The notes beneath the pieces are model-generated. The model was given only the letters and a program-made list of their open reading frames with translations, did no database searches and was not told the origin of the DNA. Positions 50,775-64,000 of a stretch of 64,000 nt of DNA are shown here, in pieces. The DNA lies in contig VZSF01001350.1 of the NCBI GenBank assembly GCA_013398295.1, positions 155,355 through 219,354 on the forward strand. The letters are read 5' to 3'. The DNA is from Chionis minor (lineage: Eukaryota; Chordata; Aves; Charadriiformes; Chionididae). Both the position numbers and the translations under genes were made by a program. Each line of letters begins with the position of its first letter. Position 1 is the stretch's first letter.

Positions 50775-50970
50775 CTCTGTGATTTTTGTATTATCTCCTG
50801 TGTCGGTCACCTTTACTGGAGTTGAACGCTGAGAAACAGCACCTTCATCTTCTTTGTCTGTCCCAGAATCATCTTCAGAACTACTTGACACTGCTTCCTC
50901 ACTTGGGGGTGGTGGGGCACTAGCAGCTGTCTTGCGCTGCAGTACAGTTTCTTCTCTGTTACTTTTATTC
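50775..50970 (-). CDS. FIG4: FIG4 coding exon (human exon 20 by inference): Ser/acidic linker
   Basis: This is the largest coding exon here (196 bp). It follows acceptor ttcataatag and ends ACAGAG|gtaaga at a codon boundary. It encodes [58 protein letters not shown] and DNTKITE. This is a predicted disordered linker, with a proline run, a serine/acid cluster suited to CK2-type phosphorylation (inference) and a polar tail. Human FIG4 has the same order of blocks with scattered substitutions (for example DREEEGSVSQ and KMTDAG). Confidence 0.97.
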
Positions 50971-51813
50971 CTATTATGAAAGGCAGTGTGTATTTATGAA
51001 ATCAGCAAGCTATTAAAATACTTGTTGCTAAATTCCTAATTTTTGATTACATTCTTACTGGGGAAAATGAATTCTATCCTCTGGAACAACTTATTGCTCA
51101 TCTTTTTAATCCTCAATTGATTTACTTTTCATCAATCTCTTCTTATTCCAGAGCTTTTACAGAGAGCTCACAGGATTATGCCAGCTTTTCTCCACCAATT
51201 CTCTGACTCTTTACTTAAATCCCACCCCCAGACTGAATGAATGAAAAGGAATAAAAATTCATTGAGACATAACATCTTCAGTTTTGATCTGAGAAGAACT
51301 TTCACTTTCTGATTAACAACATTATCCACACCACTTTCTTATTCTTGGGCCCAAAAATCTTAATCATGAGGTCACTTTCTCCGCCCTCCTTCCTTTTTCA
51401 TACCTCTCCCCTCAACTTAGTTCTTAACTCAGCAAAATTTCTTTATGCACCATGTATTTCTCACTCTAGAAATTCTTGGCAATTTAAAGAGGTGCCTTAT
51501 TTGTAAGAATTCTTCAAGATACAGCATCTGTATTTACAGAGGCTACCAGTGGGTTCAACTGTACAAGCTCTGACAGGTATACATCACTTTACTCATCAGA
51601 AATTGCACCACCCTTATGTCCTCCACATCCTTTCCTACTGGCCATAAAAGGGTATGCAGTTCCAGCTTCCTCTCAGACATTATTACAATCTTTCAGGGAC
51701 TCTGGAGGAAGAGGGACTTGAAAGGCAGGTAATGAGTATGTTTACAGGCAAATCAGTTCTAGAAACAGGGAAACAACAACAACTTGCTGAGGTGACTGTC
51801 CATACATACACTG

Positions 51814-51841
51814 ACATTTGTCCTGGTTTGAGGACAAATGT
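51814..51841. repeat. Perfect hairpin: 11-bp arms, 6-nt loop
   Basis: The arms acatttgtcct (51814-51824) and aggacaaatgt (51831-51841) are exact reverse complements around loop ggtttg. The motif TGTCCTGGTTTGAGG at 51819-51833 matches 14 of 15 bases with 7078-7092, near the other candidate LTR in this window. Confidence 0.85.
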
Positions 51842-52110
51842 TTGACCCACGACAACATTGTGCGTGACTTACCCAAAAGGAAGACCCTAAAGGGAGGCAG
51901 CAGCATGCTAAGAGGCTTTGGCAACAGCATACGGTTTGGTGCAAATGCTATTTTAAGTTGCAGCCCTCATTAGCAAAGGCACGGTGGTCACCAGCATCAC
52001 TTCAGCTCTCATGGAGCACACCATGACTGTCACAGAGTCCTGCCTTTTGCAATCAAACTCATACAGCGATTTATCCCTGTGGTGAATTAGCTAAACTTTG
52101 TATGTTTCAG
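51819..52110 (+). mobile_element. Possible old LTR fragment (weak call)
   Basis: Starts TGTCCTGGTTTGAGG, the type of TG-start I associate with avian endogenous retrovirus LTRs, and differs from the surrounding A/T-rich intron by containing several CpGs (cccacgac, gtgcgtgac, tacggt, cacggt). No second LTR, primer site, coding sequence or clear end is visible. The strand and the end position are guesses. Confidence 0.25.
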
Positions 52111-53737
52111 GTACACATATAAACAAGTAGGAGAGTCCTCCCAAAGGTTCTTGATCTGAGAGCATCCCCTACCCCCAAGGACAATGATGTATCAGAAGAA
52201 TTCTTACAGCTGGAACAAAAGCCTTAGGGGAAAAAACAACACTGGCAAGTCTAATTTCTGACTCGGTAGAAACTGACATGTCCTTAGATTGAAATTTACA
52301 GAAAGTTATGAAGATATACTGTATTCTTTTCAGAGAAAATTAAGGTTATCTTCCCTACTTTTCTAAATGAGATGAAGGTCACAAGAAGAGCAGGCCTTTC
52401 TGAAAGCTGAAGAATGAAGTGAGTAGCCAAACACTGATACGAGTGATATCCCCACCCCCAACACGTACTCAGAAGGTAGCCAAGATCTAATTGTCCTAGG
52501 GGACCAGAACACTTACAGATGAAAACAGATCACAAAATTCTCCAGAAATGTCATAGTAGATCTAAAGATGATGACAAATGTGCAAGGCAAAGACACCAGC
52601 TCTACCAAGGGCTAAATATAGGTAAGGTGGAAGACTGAAACCATCTTTTACCCCAGTACACAGCCAATGCATGGGAAGCCTTAAGAGCAATACCCAGGGA
52701 GTCCTGGAACACCTTGTAATAATCCCTAAAAGTCACAGTGGAGAGCCTGAACCAAAGTGCCTGAGAAAAATATATAACGGTCAAGGATTTAATGGAATAT
52801 CTGGACAGAAATTAGTTAGTCCAAAATCTGACATTATACTAAAGTGGAAGAATAAAGCTTATCCTCCAAAGTACCCATAAGCTTACAATTCTTAGCGTAG
52901 GTAACTTTCTGCTTATTCCCAGGGAACATCAAAAGCATGAAATTAGGTTCTACTAGTAATCAGCATAGTCTGCCCTCAACATTCACCGACAGTGAGTCAA
53001 CTGACAGTGACCCCTCAGGGTCAAGACACAATGGATGTCATTTATGAGACAGTCAAATTTTGTCACTTTTAACAGAACGGCAAGTTTTCAGAAGAACTTA
53101 CAACCTCCTTAATATGAGGTATCGAAGATAGAATGAAGTGGTTCAGGAAGAGTCCCCAACAATAGAATAAATAAAGTAACAAAGCAAGTCCAGGATGCAG
53201 AAGCAGGTAAACAAAACATTCATGTCTCCTACTAACTGTTGCTGAATTGTTTTATATGATTTTTATCTATAAATGTTTTTTAAAAGATTTTTTATCAAAA
53301 ACTGCTGAAATTGGTATTTGTTGCGGTTTCAGGATGTGTTCTATTTATTCAAAACGTACTCAATTTTTTTAAAAAAGACAACAATAGTATATGGATTCCT
53401 GTCATCTCCAACAGACAACAGAGTTGTTACTAGTACAAAGAGATGATCAAATTTTAACAGCCTTCAGTTAAAATTTTCTCATGGGTTTCACTTCAACGAG
53501 TAGAAGAAAACAGAAAACATTAAACAAGTCTGAATAAAGAATTCCCAGAGTGAATTAAAAAAATCACAAATTAGATATAATTTTTAAAATGTACAACTCT
53601 ACAGTATAATACTGATGATTTTTTTAATTTCCTATGTAACAGAGAATATGCTATACAAACATACAGATGGAGTTTATATATTTGCATTACAATTTGACTA
53701 TTATTAAACCAGAACAAAATTTCGTATTTCAGACTTA

Positions 53738-55613
<1,876 letters not shown>

Positions 55614-55761
55614 CGTGTAGAATTGGTCATTGCCAAGCAGAAGGTCTCATCAAAACTGCTCAATTCATATGGCCGAAAAAACTCATTGTGGATATCAATT
55701 TCCTCTTCATACTTGTGGAATTTCTTCACTGTCAGCTTGTGTCTGTTTTCAGCACATGTCA
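55614..55761 (-). CDS. FIG4: FIG4 coding exon (human exon 18 by inference)
   Basis: This 148-bp exon follows acceptor ttttccccag and ends ACACG|gtatat. It encodes [15 protein letters not shown], then [19 protein letters not shown], then [15 protein letters not shown] and a split Arg. From [11 protein letters not shown] to CLAMT it is almost the same as the human protein; the first dozen residues are looser (human VICAVNLKKLIVKKF). The reading frame runs past the donor into the intron as an open shadow. The true exon end is set by the donor and by the CG|A arginine codon finished in the next exon. Confidence 0.97.
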
Positions 55762-56387
55762 CTGGGGAAAAGAGAAAATAACTTTTTTACTAACAAATAG
55801 TGACTCTGCAAAATCTAAACACTAGCCTGCTTACCTACCCACCCTACCACGCATTTTTCTACAGCCATATCCCCTCTAAGACAAGAAAATATGATATGAA
55901 GAAGATGCACCACACATCTTTAATAAATATGCATTATCAATTACCATAATTTGATTTCCCTTCACGATGACAATTCCTAATAAAACATGCTGCACAGTAT
56001 CCCAGAGAAATTACACACTAGCTATACCCTGTCATCTGCAACAGGAGTGTAACCACCAGCATAGACTATAAATATATATCAATAAGCAAAGTGGGGCGGG
56101 GGTGGGAAATGAGAAGAATGAAGTGTGCCCTGGCACATAAACATATGGCAGAGGTCAAGTTTCAGCCAATTAGGCATCTCTTGCATCCTGCAATTGAAAA
56201 ACCATAGCTCACTGGGGCAGGGTGGGAGTAAGTATTTCACAATCATTATGGAAACTATATCTTTTTCAGATTTGGGATCTAAAACAGTTTTTTAACTGTT
56301 AAGTATTGGTGTTAACTGTTAAGTATTGGTGACTAAAACTTCTTTTTCAAGATACTCTGTAAGGCAAGGCGCAAATAAAGTTCCTAC
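55762..56387 (-). other. FIG4: FIG4 intron 17 (626 bp)
   Basis: The shortest intron here. Donor gtagga, acceptor ttttccccag. It holds a 20-bp tandem duplication at 56292-56331, close to the donor, and nothing else I can name. Confidence 0.92.
56292..56331. repeat. 20-bp tandem duplication
   Basis: Two exact, adjacent copies of ttaactgttaagtattggtg (56292-56311 and 56312-56331), 57 nt inside the intron from the FIG4 exon 17 donor. Perfect identity suggests a recent slippage-type duplication. Confidence 0.9.
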
Positions 56388-56446
56388 CTTCATCAAAAGG
56401 AAGGGGTAAATGCTTTAGTACACCTGCAGTCCACCAGTAAGTATAG
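56388..56446 (-). CDS. FIG4: FIG4 coding exon (human exon 17 by inference)
   Basis: This 59-bp microexon follows the acceptor ttcctgtacag and ends GAAG|gtagga. Its first base completes the Ser codon split from the exon above, and its last base opens a Val codon completed by the exon below. It encodes YTYWWTAGVLKHLPLPFDE, against human YTYWWTPEVIKHLPLPYDE. It is too short to call on its own. The unusual YTYWW tryptophan pair and the exact phase fit on both sides make it secure. It lies just after the Sac domain, in the part of FIG4 presumed to take part in the VAC14/PIKFYVE assembly. Confidence 0.96.
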
Positions 56447-59198
56447 CTGTACAGGAAAAACAGACACACAATTGATACTGACCATGTATCCAGTATCATG
56501 ATTTGATCTTGTATCCAGTCGAAACATTTACACATAACCGTTACCCAACCATGCAGTGTCACTTATAATTCAAGTGTGGAAGAAAGCAGAGAATTACCTT
56601 TGTATGTAGTATTTCAACAGGCCGTAAAATTTAAACACTTGAAGCTCAATACAGGTATGGAGGGAAGAGTGGTTTTGTTCTATCAGACAAAACAAGTTTT
56701 CAGGTGCCTAGCTCTACAGTACTTAAAATTAAGGTCTTAGTACTTATAGAAGGTATTTATCTATTTCTCTTGTTCTGGTCTTTAAAAAATGAAACAAAAC
56801 ACCCCACCCACCACCTGTTATTTAGATCCTAAAATTTAGGAAAATTGTATGAAGAAATGAAGGTCAGTGACAATAAAATTGGAATATTGTCAAAGCAGCT
56901 GACTTCTACACACAGAAATATATTTTGATGTGACAGCTGTCCTATGTCTGAGAACTGTATGTTGGCATAGCTAACAGCAAAAAAACCAGGCCCTGCTGGA
57001 AGTTTATTCAGGATTTCTGAAAAACAACAAAGTCAAGCAACATTCATAAAACAAAGCACATTAATCTTTCATTCATGTTTATATATTTTTAGTTTCTCTT
57101 CTCAAATACACTTTAATTTCCTCTCTAAATTGTTCTGATAGTTCCTTTAATTTCATTACTTGGGATGGAAAGACATTTATCTCCATTGATTTTTATTTCA
57201 AATATGTATGTATTCACAACACTGTAAGGGCTGTATTAATGTGTATTATGAGTATTAATGTGGTTATCTCCTACACATGTCAATGTAGCCATTTGGAGCA
57301 GAAACAATGGGTGTATTCCCATGCCCAAAGATAGACTTGGTAGTGGGACTTAGCAAATAGTGCAGAACAGGCAGGGCAACACACTTCAAATCCAAGAACT
57401 GTGTATGTCCTAGACAGAAAGGAATGAGTTATGCCTGATGGTCACGTCTCTTCTTGAAGTACTGTTTCAGGCCATGCTAGCAAGCCATTTTCTCCAGCAC
57501 CTTCAGAAACTATGCAGAAACACCCAGTGTTGCAGTTTGCATAAATGATAATAATGTGGTAAGAGAAAAATCTCATTTTCCACATTCATTGTCCTTTCAT
57601 GTGAATCACAAACGATATAATAGTATACATGAAACTCATGAAATCTCTTCTTTCTGATGAAGAGGCAAATACAATATAGGAAAAGCACAGATGGCCAAAA
57701 GAAGTTCCAATGACAGGAAAAAACATCTTCCTTCTCTTCCTATATCGTTCATTTCAATATGAGTTTTCATCGTTTCCTTTGCTGCTGTGCCCAAGGAATC
57801 CAACAAAGGCACTGCACAGAGAGACAGGAAGAAACTATACGAAGGACTTGTCCAGTAGTTTGGTAGAAACAAAAAAATTACTTGGAAAAGTTTTTTTTCA
57901 CCTAACTACTTATTACATGGAGGTGTCACAGTCTTCACATGAGAAAACATTTTGGTTGTGTATTATAAGTGCTCAGAAGAAATTCCAGCCAGAATGAAAG
58001 GTAAAACTTATTAACAAGTAAATGAAGAACACCAACTTTTTTTTAAAAAATATTCCACCTCATTTGAGAACAGTATCTGTGACAAATAAGACACAGTTGT
58101 TTAACAGGGTAACAGATGAGACATTCATGTATTTGCAATATATCAGGTGAATTAATTTTTGATACACAATAATGTTCAGAATCAGTAGGCAATAAAATTA
58201 ATGTTGCAAGTTTCATGTGTGCCTGAAATAGCACTTGGTTGTATTCGGTTGATAGGAGCTAGCACCAAGAGAAGCTTCAGGAGACAATACAAAAGGATTG
58301 AAATTCAGAAACAGTCATATCACACGCCAGCTGCTGTGACAGTTTAATGGAATAAACAGCCAAGAGGGACTGAATACACTGTTTAAACACTTGCAACTTT
58401 CCCCAGACAAAAATCTACATGCAGATATTCACATCTACCATTTCTGATACAGAGCTTTAAGACTCACAGAATGAACAAGAGATACAAACAGTGAAATTCC
58501 TAAAAGAGATCATTTAGTTAACAAGTCTAGCATTGCCCTTAATATTAAGATGGACTTTTTTTACAAAGTATTTATAATCCTTAAGAAAATCATTCCACAT
58601 TGTGAAGGACTATAAAATTACTTTAAAATTGTTATGCTTTAGCTCTATTGTTTCTGTATATTAACATGTAACTACAATATAATGCAAATGAAGAAAAAGT
58701 CTTCAAAATAGGCTAGACATGGCTGAAAGGAAGGTATAAAATCATGGGCTTCTTGGAATGTACAGCTGCAGACTAAGTGCATTACACAAAAAAGATAAAC
58801 AAATGTTATCCTCATCACCTAATCCCAAATACAACACTAACCCAATAAATCTGACCATCAAAAATACACCTGTATACTGCTTAATGAGACTGGTAACCAT
58901 ACTTCAGTAATACAGTGAAGCATTTCACACTGCAAGCTAGAATTTCAGATGAAATGAAACTTCTTTTTTCAGTACAACAGGAAAATAACATACTAAAGCA
59001 AATCCTTCAAAACACCAATAATTAACGTTTTTGGTAATCTCTTGAAGGTGGTTTGTGTTTTGTTTTTTTAAGTTTTTGTAAAATCTTAAGAGACATTAAG
59101 CTAGTTTTTGATGGGCTGATCAAATTTTTTGGTTACCAGCATGCATTTTTAAAATTCATTAGAGCAATACCAAACAAAAAAAGAGAACAGCAAAATAC
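56447..59198 (-). other. FIG4: FIG4 intron 16 (2752 bp)
   Basis: GT-AG intron between two secure exons, with donor gtattt at its high-coordinate end and acceptor ttcctgtacag. The sequence is A/T-rich. I see no CR1 copy, RNA gene or other structured element. Confidence 0.9.
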
Positions 59199-59337
59199 CT
59201 TCGCCTGGTCTGTGACAGACCAAGGGTGTTCTTGTGATGCAAATAAAAATCAGTGGGAAGTTCCCAGAGATGAGGTTTTCCTTCTGTAGGCTTGAATACT
59301 CCCAGAAAGAGATTGATAGAATCTTGCCTGTCTGCAT
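59199..59337 (-). CDS. FIG4: FIG4 coding exon (human exon 16 by inference): end of Sac domain
   Basis: The 139-bp exon follows an acceptor (tttaacag, ending at 59338) and ends at donor AAG|gtattt. It starts with the last two bases of an Asp codon and ends with two bases of a Ser codon. It reads [15 protein letters not shown], then [19 protein letters not shown], then [11 protein letters not shown]. The [10 protein letters not shown] stretch is the conserved closing motif of Sac-family phosphatase domains (RQDSIDLFLG in SAC1). The remainder begins the FIG4-specific C-terminal region. The segment just before the next exon (TLGLSQTRR) is the least human-like part, where human has TMRLLPTRR. The preceding exon, expected to encode YYSNAFS, was not found up to 64000. 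Confidence 0.96.
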
Positions 59338-62300
59338 CTGTTAAACAAGAGGTACACTTAACACCAGGAACATTGCAGAGCTCAGGCCTATTCAGACATT
59401 TGGGTTTTATGTTTGCCCCTCATGGGCAGAGTGTGTATGTCCTATGACTTCTACATCGACCTCTGGGCTTCAACCACCATAATGCAACTTCATTTAGCCC
59501 TGACCTTCTGCCACACTGCAGTCCTGCCTCTTTTCTTGGCTTCTCTCACCAAGGAGCTGAGACAGAAGCTCTGCTCAGAGGCTTTGCGGAAGCAGATCTC
59601 ACACTGCAGCTTTGTCTCCCACCTCTGCATATATGTGTATGCAGGAAGAATGTGCATGTATTCACCCATGTGCCAGGGAATCTGACATACCATGATGAAT
59701 TGACCGCCGTCTAAACAACAGAAGAATCATGTATCCATACAACACGCAAGTTTCCCACGAGACAAACAAATTACGAATTCTTTGGGTTTTTTTCTAGCCA
59801 AAATGTGATCAGTAAAATGATTAAAACGTCACAAACACCTTTTAATAATTTGGACTTTTTTTTCCTGTTGGCTTAAATCAACTCTCTTGCCATATTCTAA
59901 GCTTCATGAAACTAAACAAGGCAAGTGCTAAAACCCACTAGTTACGTACCACTGTAGATAAAGCACACGAAACGTTATTCACTTACATCTTTAAAATCTC
60001 TCTTGCTACCTAGCTGCAGATAGGATGAGTTACAACAGAAATGAAGAAAAGCTGGAGACAGATGAGGCCTTGGGGATGGTGCACCATGATAAAGACAGCT
60101 TTGCAAGCAGAGTTGTAGGGGCGGAGGAAAGGTCTTCAGTTATAGGGGAATACGTGAAGAATTGAGCTCTGTTTGTGCCCTGAGGAATTAGCATGTGGAA
60201 AGCTCTTGTCTCCACTCTTGTTTGCACTTCAGTAATCATCAGAGAAGGAACAGTTCAGGCTAGTTCAACAGATAGTTACTCCTTCGGTTCTCTTCACATT
60301 TCAAAAAGTGTATTACAAGAGCTGAGCATCCCTTTAGCAGCACACTGAATCAAAAAGTCAAACCGAAGTCTCAGTATACCAGAAAGCAGGTAAAAAAGTA
60401 GGCAGAATCCAAAGTGGTGGTATGACAGCAAGGACAAAGTTGGCTCCTGGCTACCACCGAAGTTTCAATACCTCCTTCTCCACAGAATTCGAGCCTCTCT
60501 TCCCTCTGTGCAACGTATATTTGCAGGGAATTAAGACACACAAGCAGCTGACAGATTAAGTGCTACGTAGAAATTTGGTGACAACAGGGTTATAGAAGAG
60601 TACGATACTTCACAGAAGTGTGCATACATGGAGGTCAATATTTGGAAGTGGGATCTTCTGTATAAACAGTCACATGGTGTAAAAGCGCAAGGCACCAGGA
60701 AAAGGGAAAGAAAGGGGAAAGCTCTTGATGCTGCTTGGCTCCCCTTACCTACTTAGAGGGGCTTTCATCTGGAATCCAGCTTTTTTCTTCCTTTTCTACC
60801 CACTCATCCTCCCTCCAGATACTTCTGCTGTCCCTTCAGAGCACTTGTCCAAAAAGATACCTGTTTTATCTTCGTTCTTGCTCCTCACCTTCCCAATTTT
60901 CTTAAGAGGATCAATGTATAAACACTAACTCTTCTACACAGTAATACTCAAAAGCATATGTAGGTCCTTATGGTTTGCAGGCCATATTGTTTCTGCAAAA
61001 TAGTTTCACAGTTTAACCAAGACATAAGGAGAGAATGAGGAAGGCCAGAAACAGTGCAAGAAAGCTATGCAAAAAGCTCAGTAAAAAGATCTGGAAAAAA
61101 CCCCACAAAAAAACCCTTGTTGAGGACACTGAGAATTAAAGAGAAAGGAAAAGTCACAAGCAATAACATGTATTCTTTCTTCCTGATAAGTTATTTAGTT
61201 AGTGGTTTAAAGAAAGTGCTGAACAAAAACTGAGAAAACTCTCTAAGCAAAGAAACTGGAGGAGCCCTAAGAACAAAATTAGTTACATGAGCAAATAGGT
61301 TAAAATCAGTTAATTTCTGAAAGGTAAAGGCAGAGATGAGCCTCCTTTGTTCATTCACCATTGTTTCACCTCCCAGGAACAGAGGGTATACCAAAATTGT
61401 TAACTAAATAATTGTAAAACAGAGTAACACAAGATAATTCAGTTAAGCTATGTCACTACTTATATGACAGATGCTAAAATAAAATTAAATGAAATTTGTT
61501 CTGTGAAAAACAGCTTGAATTTAAACCCATACCAACTGAATTAACCATTTCGTTGTCTGCCACAGTGCATAGCAGCAGTTCATTAAAGAATTCCTACCTT
61601 TCTTCCACAGGAAAAAAATGACTGGTGTTAAATGTGACATTGCAAAAGGACTGAAACTCTCTTTTGCATTTATTGTTTCAGTTGTGCAGTTGGTGTTTCA
61701 AACTTAACAGAAATATGGGACATTTATCAGAAAATGTCTTTCTGCTGTCATACTTCTCAAGTCATAATTTAAAAGTAGATAAAAACCGTAAGATTAAAGA
61801 TTCTTTGTGCATAAGTCTTCAAGCAGGAATAAACATATGCAAGCGACTGGGGAAGCAGATAGTTTACTTGAAATGTGAAAATCCTCCTCCCGCCTTACTT
61901 TAAGGGTTGAACAATTTTATGACTTAATTTTGAACAAAAATAATGAAAGATTTTGTCTTTCTTTGAAACACTGGCCAGAGAAAACAGGATATGGAGCTTT
62001 TCAGATCAATTTTCTTATCTAGATAGAAATATATCTCTTTTCAAAAATAAATAAATAAGAAGGTCAATGCACTGTGGAGCACAGACAAAAGAGGAAAGAG
62101 GTTTTCTCTCTTCATTGTTAGCACTGAATGTTATAATTATGTACAACCAAGTAGAAAGACCGCACTGATTTTTCAAAAGATACTGCAATGTACGTGTATA
62201 CTAGCACATTTTTAAGACCATATGAGAAAACAGGAACTGAAGGGGGCCATTTAATTGAATTAGCCTAAAATAATCTACTGCTCTCAATCTCAGTTTGCAA

Positions 62301-64000
62301 CTGCACTACATGACAAATTACTAAATTATGAGATTCAACACAATTGGGACTATAACGTCCCATCACTAAAAGGTTATAGTAATTAAGTTTACTTTCATAC
62401 AACACTAAAAGGTAGTTTACTATGTCCAGTCCTGTTTACAGATAAATTGATTATTCCAGATTCCAGAAGCTTATTATGCATGTTGCAACTCTAGCACTGA
62501 AGTCTGCAACGTCACATTACTTTCTAAAAGGCATAAAAGATAGAAGGGTATTATCTGAAATACTGTTTCCTCATTTCTTTGACAATCACAAATGAAAGAA
62601 AAAATGTTAGAACTAATCAGAATGCCTGCCAGAGAGGGTGTTGAAGGAACACTTAATTCTTAGCTGGATGATGTTCTTCTTTTATGGTACCACTCATTTG
62701 GTTATAACCAGGGTACTTCAAACAGTCGACTTCTCAAACTACACTGTACCCTCTACTTTTTTCAAATGCCAGAATTAAAAACATGCATGAAAAAGAGTCA
62801 AAATTTTTGCCTAAACCCGTAAGATTTTTTCAAGTTACCATAAAATTAATTGTCTCATATTTTTATGAGGAAACCTTGGTTTTCTTCTAAGCTTCGGTCA
62901 CTAACTGGATCCTGAGAAAATTTTTTTTAATTCTTCACTCTTCTGTTATATAGGCAACATATTACAAATTTACAGGTACAGAAAATCTATAGAAAAGCTA
63001 AGCCACTTATCATGAACTACGGTGAAACTATATTCCAAGTTATCTTTCTTAAAAGTCCAAGTCTTATCTACTGGATCAGTATCTCCAGGCAAGTCACCTA
63101 ACCAATACACGTCTTTTTCTCATCTGTACAACTTAATTGGTAGCGATTATCCTAAGAGCTTTGAGGTCAACAGATGAAACCATTTTCTTAAAAGTATAAA
63201 TTAAGTTTAGAATCATGTATTTTTTATGAAAACCACACTTGTTCTCTTTGTCTAAGTCATTTATTTAGGAGGCACTGTTAGCAGGCCACTTATAATCTTG
63301 TTCTGAATCTGATATACAGTATAACTTCAAGCAGACACACTGAAGTTTTCTGTGTCTGTTTACTACTGGTACATAAAATTCATAAGCATTTAAAAAAAAT
63401 GTTTCTCAAACCAGAAACACAAGGAAATGCTGGATCATGAACTGGCTAGCCCTCAGATTTTCCCTTGTATTTTTCAAGATATGTGATGGATAGTAACAAT
63501 AATAAGTGCAGTGTAGCAAATCAGAATCTTGTTCTAAAAATGCTTCCTTTATCTCTGCTTTCTGACAAAACTTTAAGAATAAAATGATCTTTCTCAATGT
63601 GTCACATTAACAGGATTGCAGATGCCACCTGAAAGATAGTGTTGGACAGTGAACCTTTAAATTTCACTGAAATTAATCTTTTAAAATTTCATACTAAAAA
63701 GGCAGTAAATACAGCATTGAATGCTATCAACAATGCCATCTTCAAGCACAAGGAATTAATAGAGCACCAAAAATATTTGGCTCAAATGGCATCAAATACC
63801 AAAATCGTATGTAAATTGCGGAAAGTGTGCAGCACCTTTATGAAAGTTTCATTTTCCCTATTGACTTCAGTAAATACTAACATCTGTTTGTGTACTCAGC
63901 TACAAGTTTGCCCAGGTGACAAGATAGATTTTTTTCAGTCAGTATTCTTTCTTCTTTCTGTAACATCTTTTTCAGAACAAATTATTTTATTACTAAAACA
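59338..64000 (-). other. FIG4: FIG4 intron 15 (partial), no exon seen
   Basis: The expected upstream exon would encode the VKTYRKIAPWTQHSKD to YYSNAFS segment of FIG4. I looked for it on the minus strand and did not find it, so this 4.66 kb is read as intron running out of the window. The sequence is A/T-rich, without a recognisable CR1 copy. ORFs of 60-90 codons on both strands resemble no family I know. Confidence 0.8.

Noticed and set aside
59490..59693. Upstream FIG4 exon 15 in the last 4.6 kb of the window
   Set aside because: None of the minus-strand frames resembles the segment before the Sac-domain end motif, so the exon is taken to lie past 64000.

Overview
The window is vertebrate nuclear DNA, almost certainly from a bird. 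It carries eight fragments of CR1, the dominant avian/reptilian LINE. Several end in the 3' octamer ATTCTATG, repeated up to three times, as bird CR1 copies do. The only host gene I can recognise is the 3' third of FIG4 (Sac3, the PI(3,5)P2 5-phosphatase), on the minus strand. Its residues match vertebrate FIG4 closely.

Layout. Positions 1 to about 29.99 kb: intergenic DNA downstream of FIG4. It holds four CR1 pieces, a short very CpG-dense block that may belong to an old LTR, a pentanucleotide repeat interrupted by 17 N, a perfect 100-bp inverted repeat with arms 1.93 kb apart, and a few simple repeats. I find no convincing gene there. Positions 29.99 to 59.34 kb: eight terminal coding exons of FIG4 (59337 down to the stop at 30106), a roughly 115-nt 3' UTR and an AATAAA signal. 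All introns are GT-AG and all seven exon junctions keep frame, giving 324 complete codons plus the stop. The terminal intron is the largest (12.25 kb). The introns hold four CR1 copies, a 4 x 37-bp tandem repeat, A/C-rich low-complexity tracts and a perfect 11-bp hairpin. Positions 59.34 to 64 kb: the start of the next upstream intron; the preceding exon lies outside the window.

Biology. FIG4 works with the kinase PIKFYVE and the scaffold VAC14 on endolysosomal membranes to set PI(3,5)P2 levels. The exons seen here encode the end of the Sac domain and the whole C-terminal region. The catalytic CX5R loop is in upstream exons not included. I found no previously undescribed multigene system. The most unusual signals are the perfect 100-bp inverted repeat (15727-15826 / 17758-17857), the CpG-dense palindromic block near 7.0 kb, and a CR1 copy whose long ORF has lost the central RT active-site region. 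Exon numbers below assume the human 23-exon layout and are an inference.
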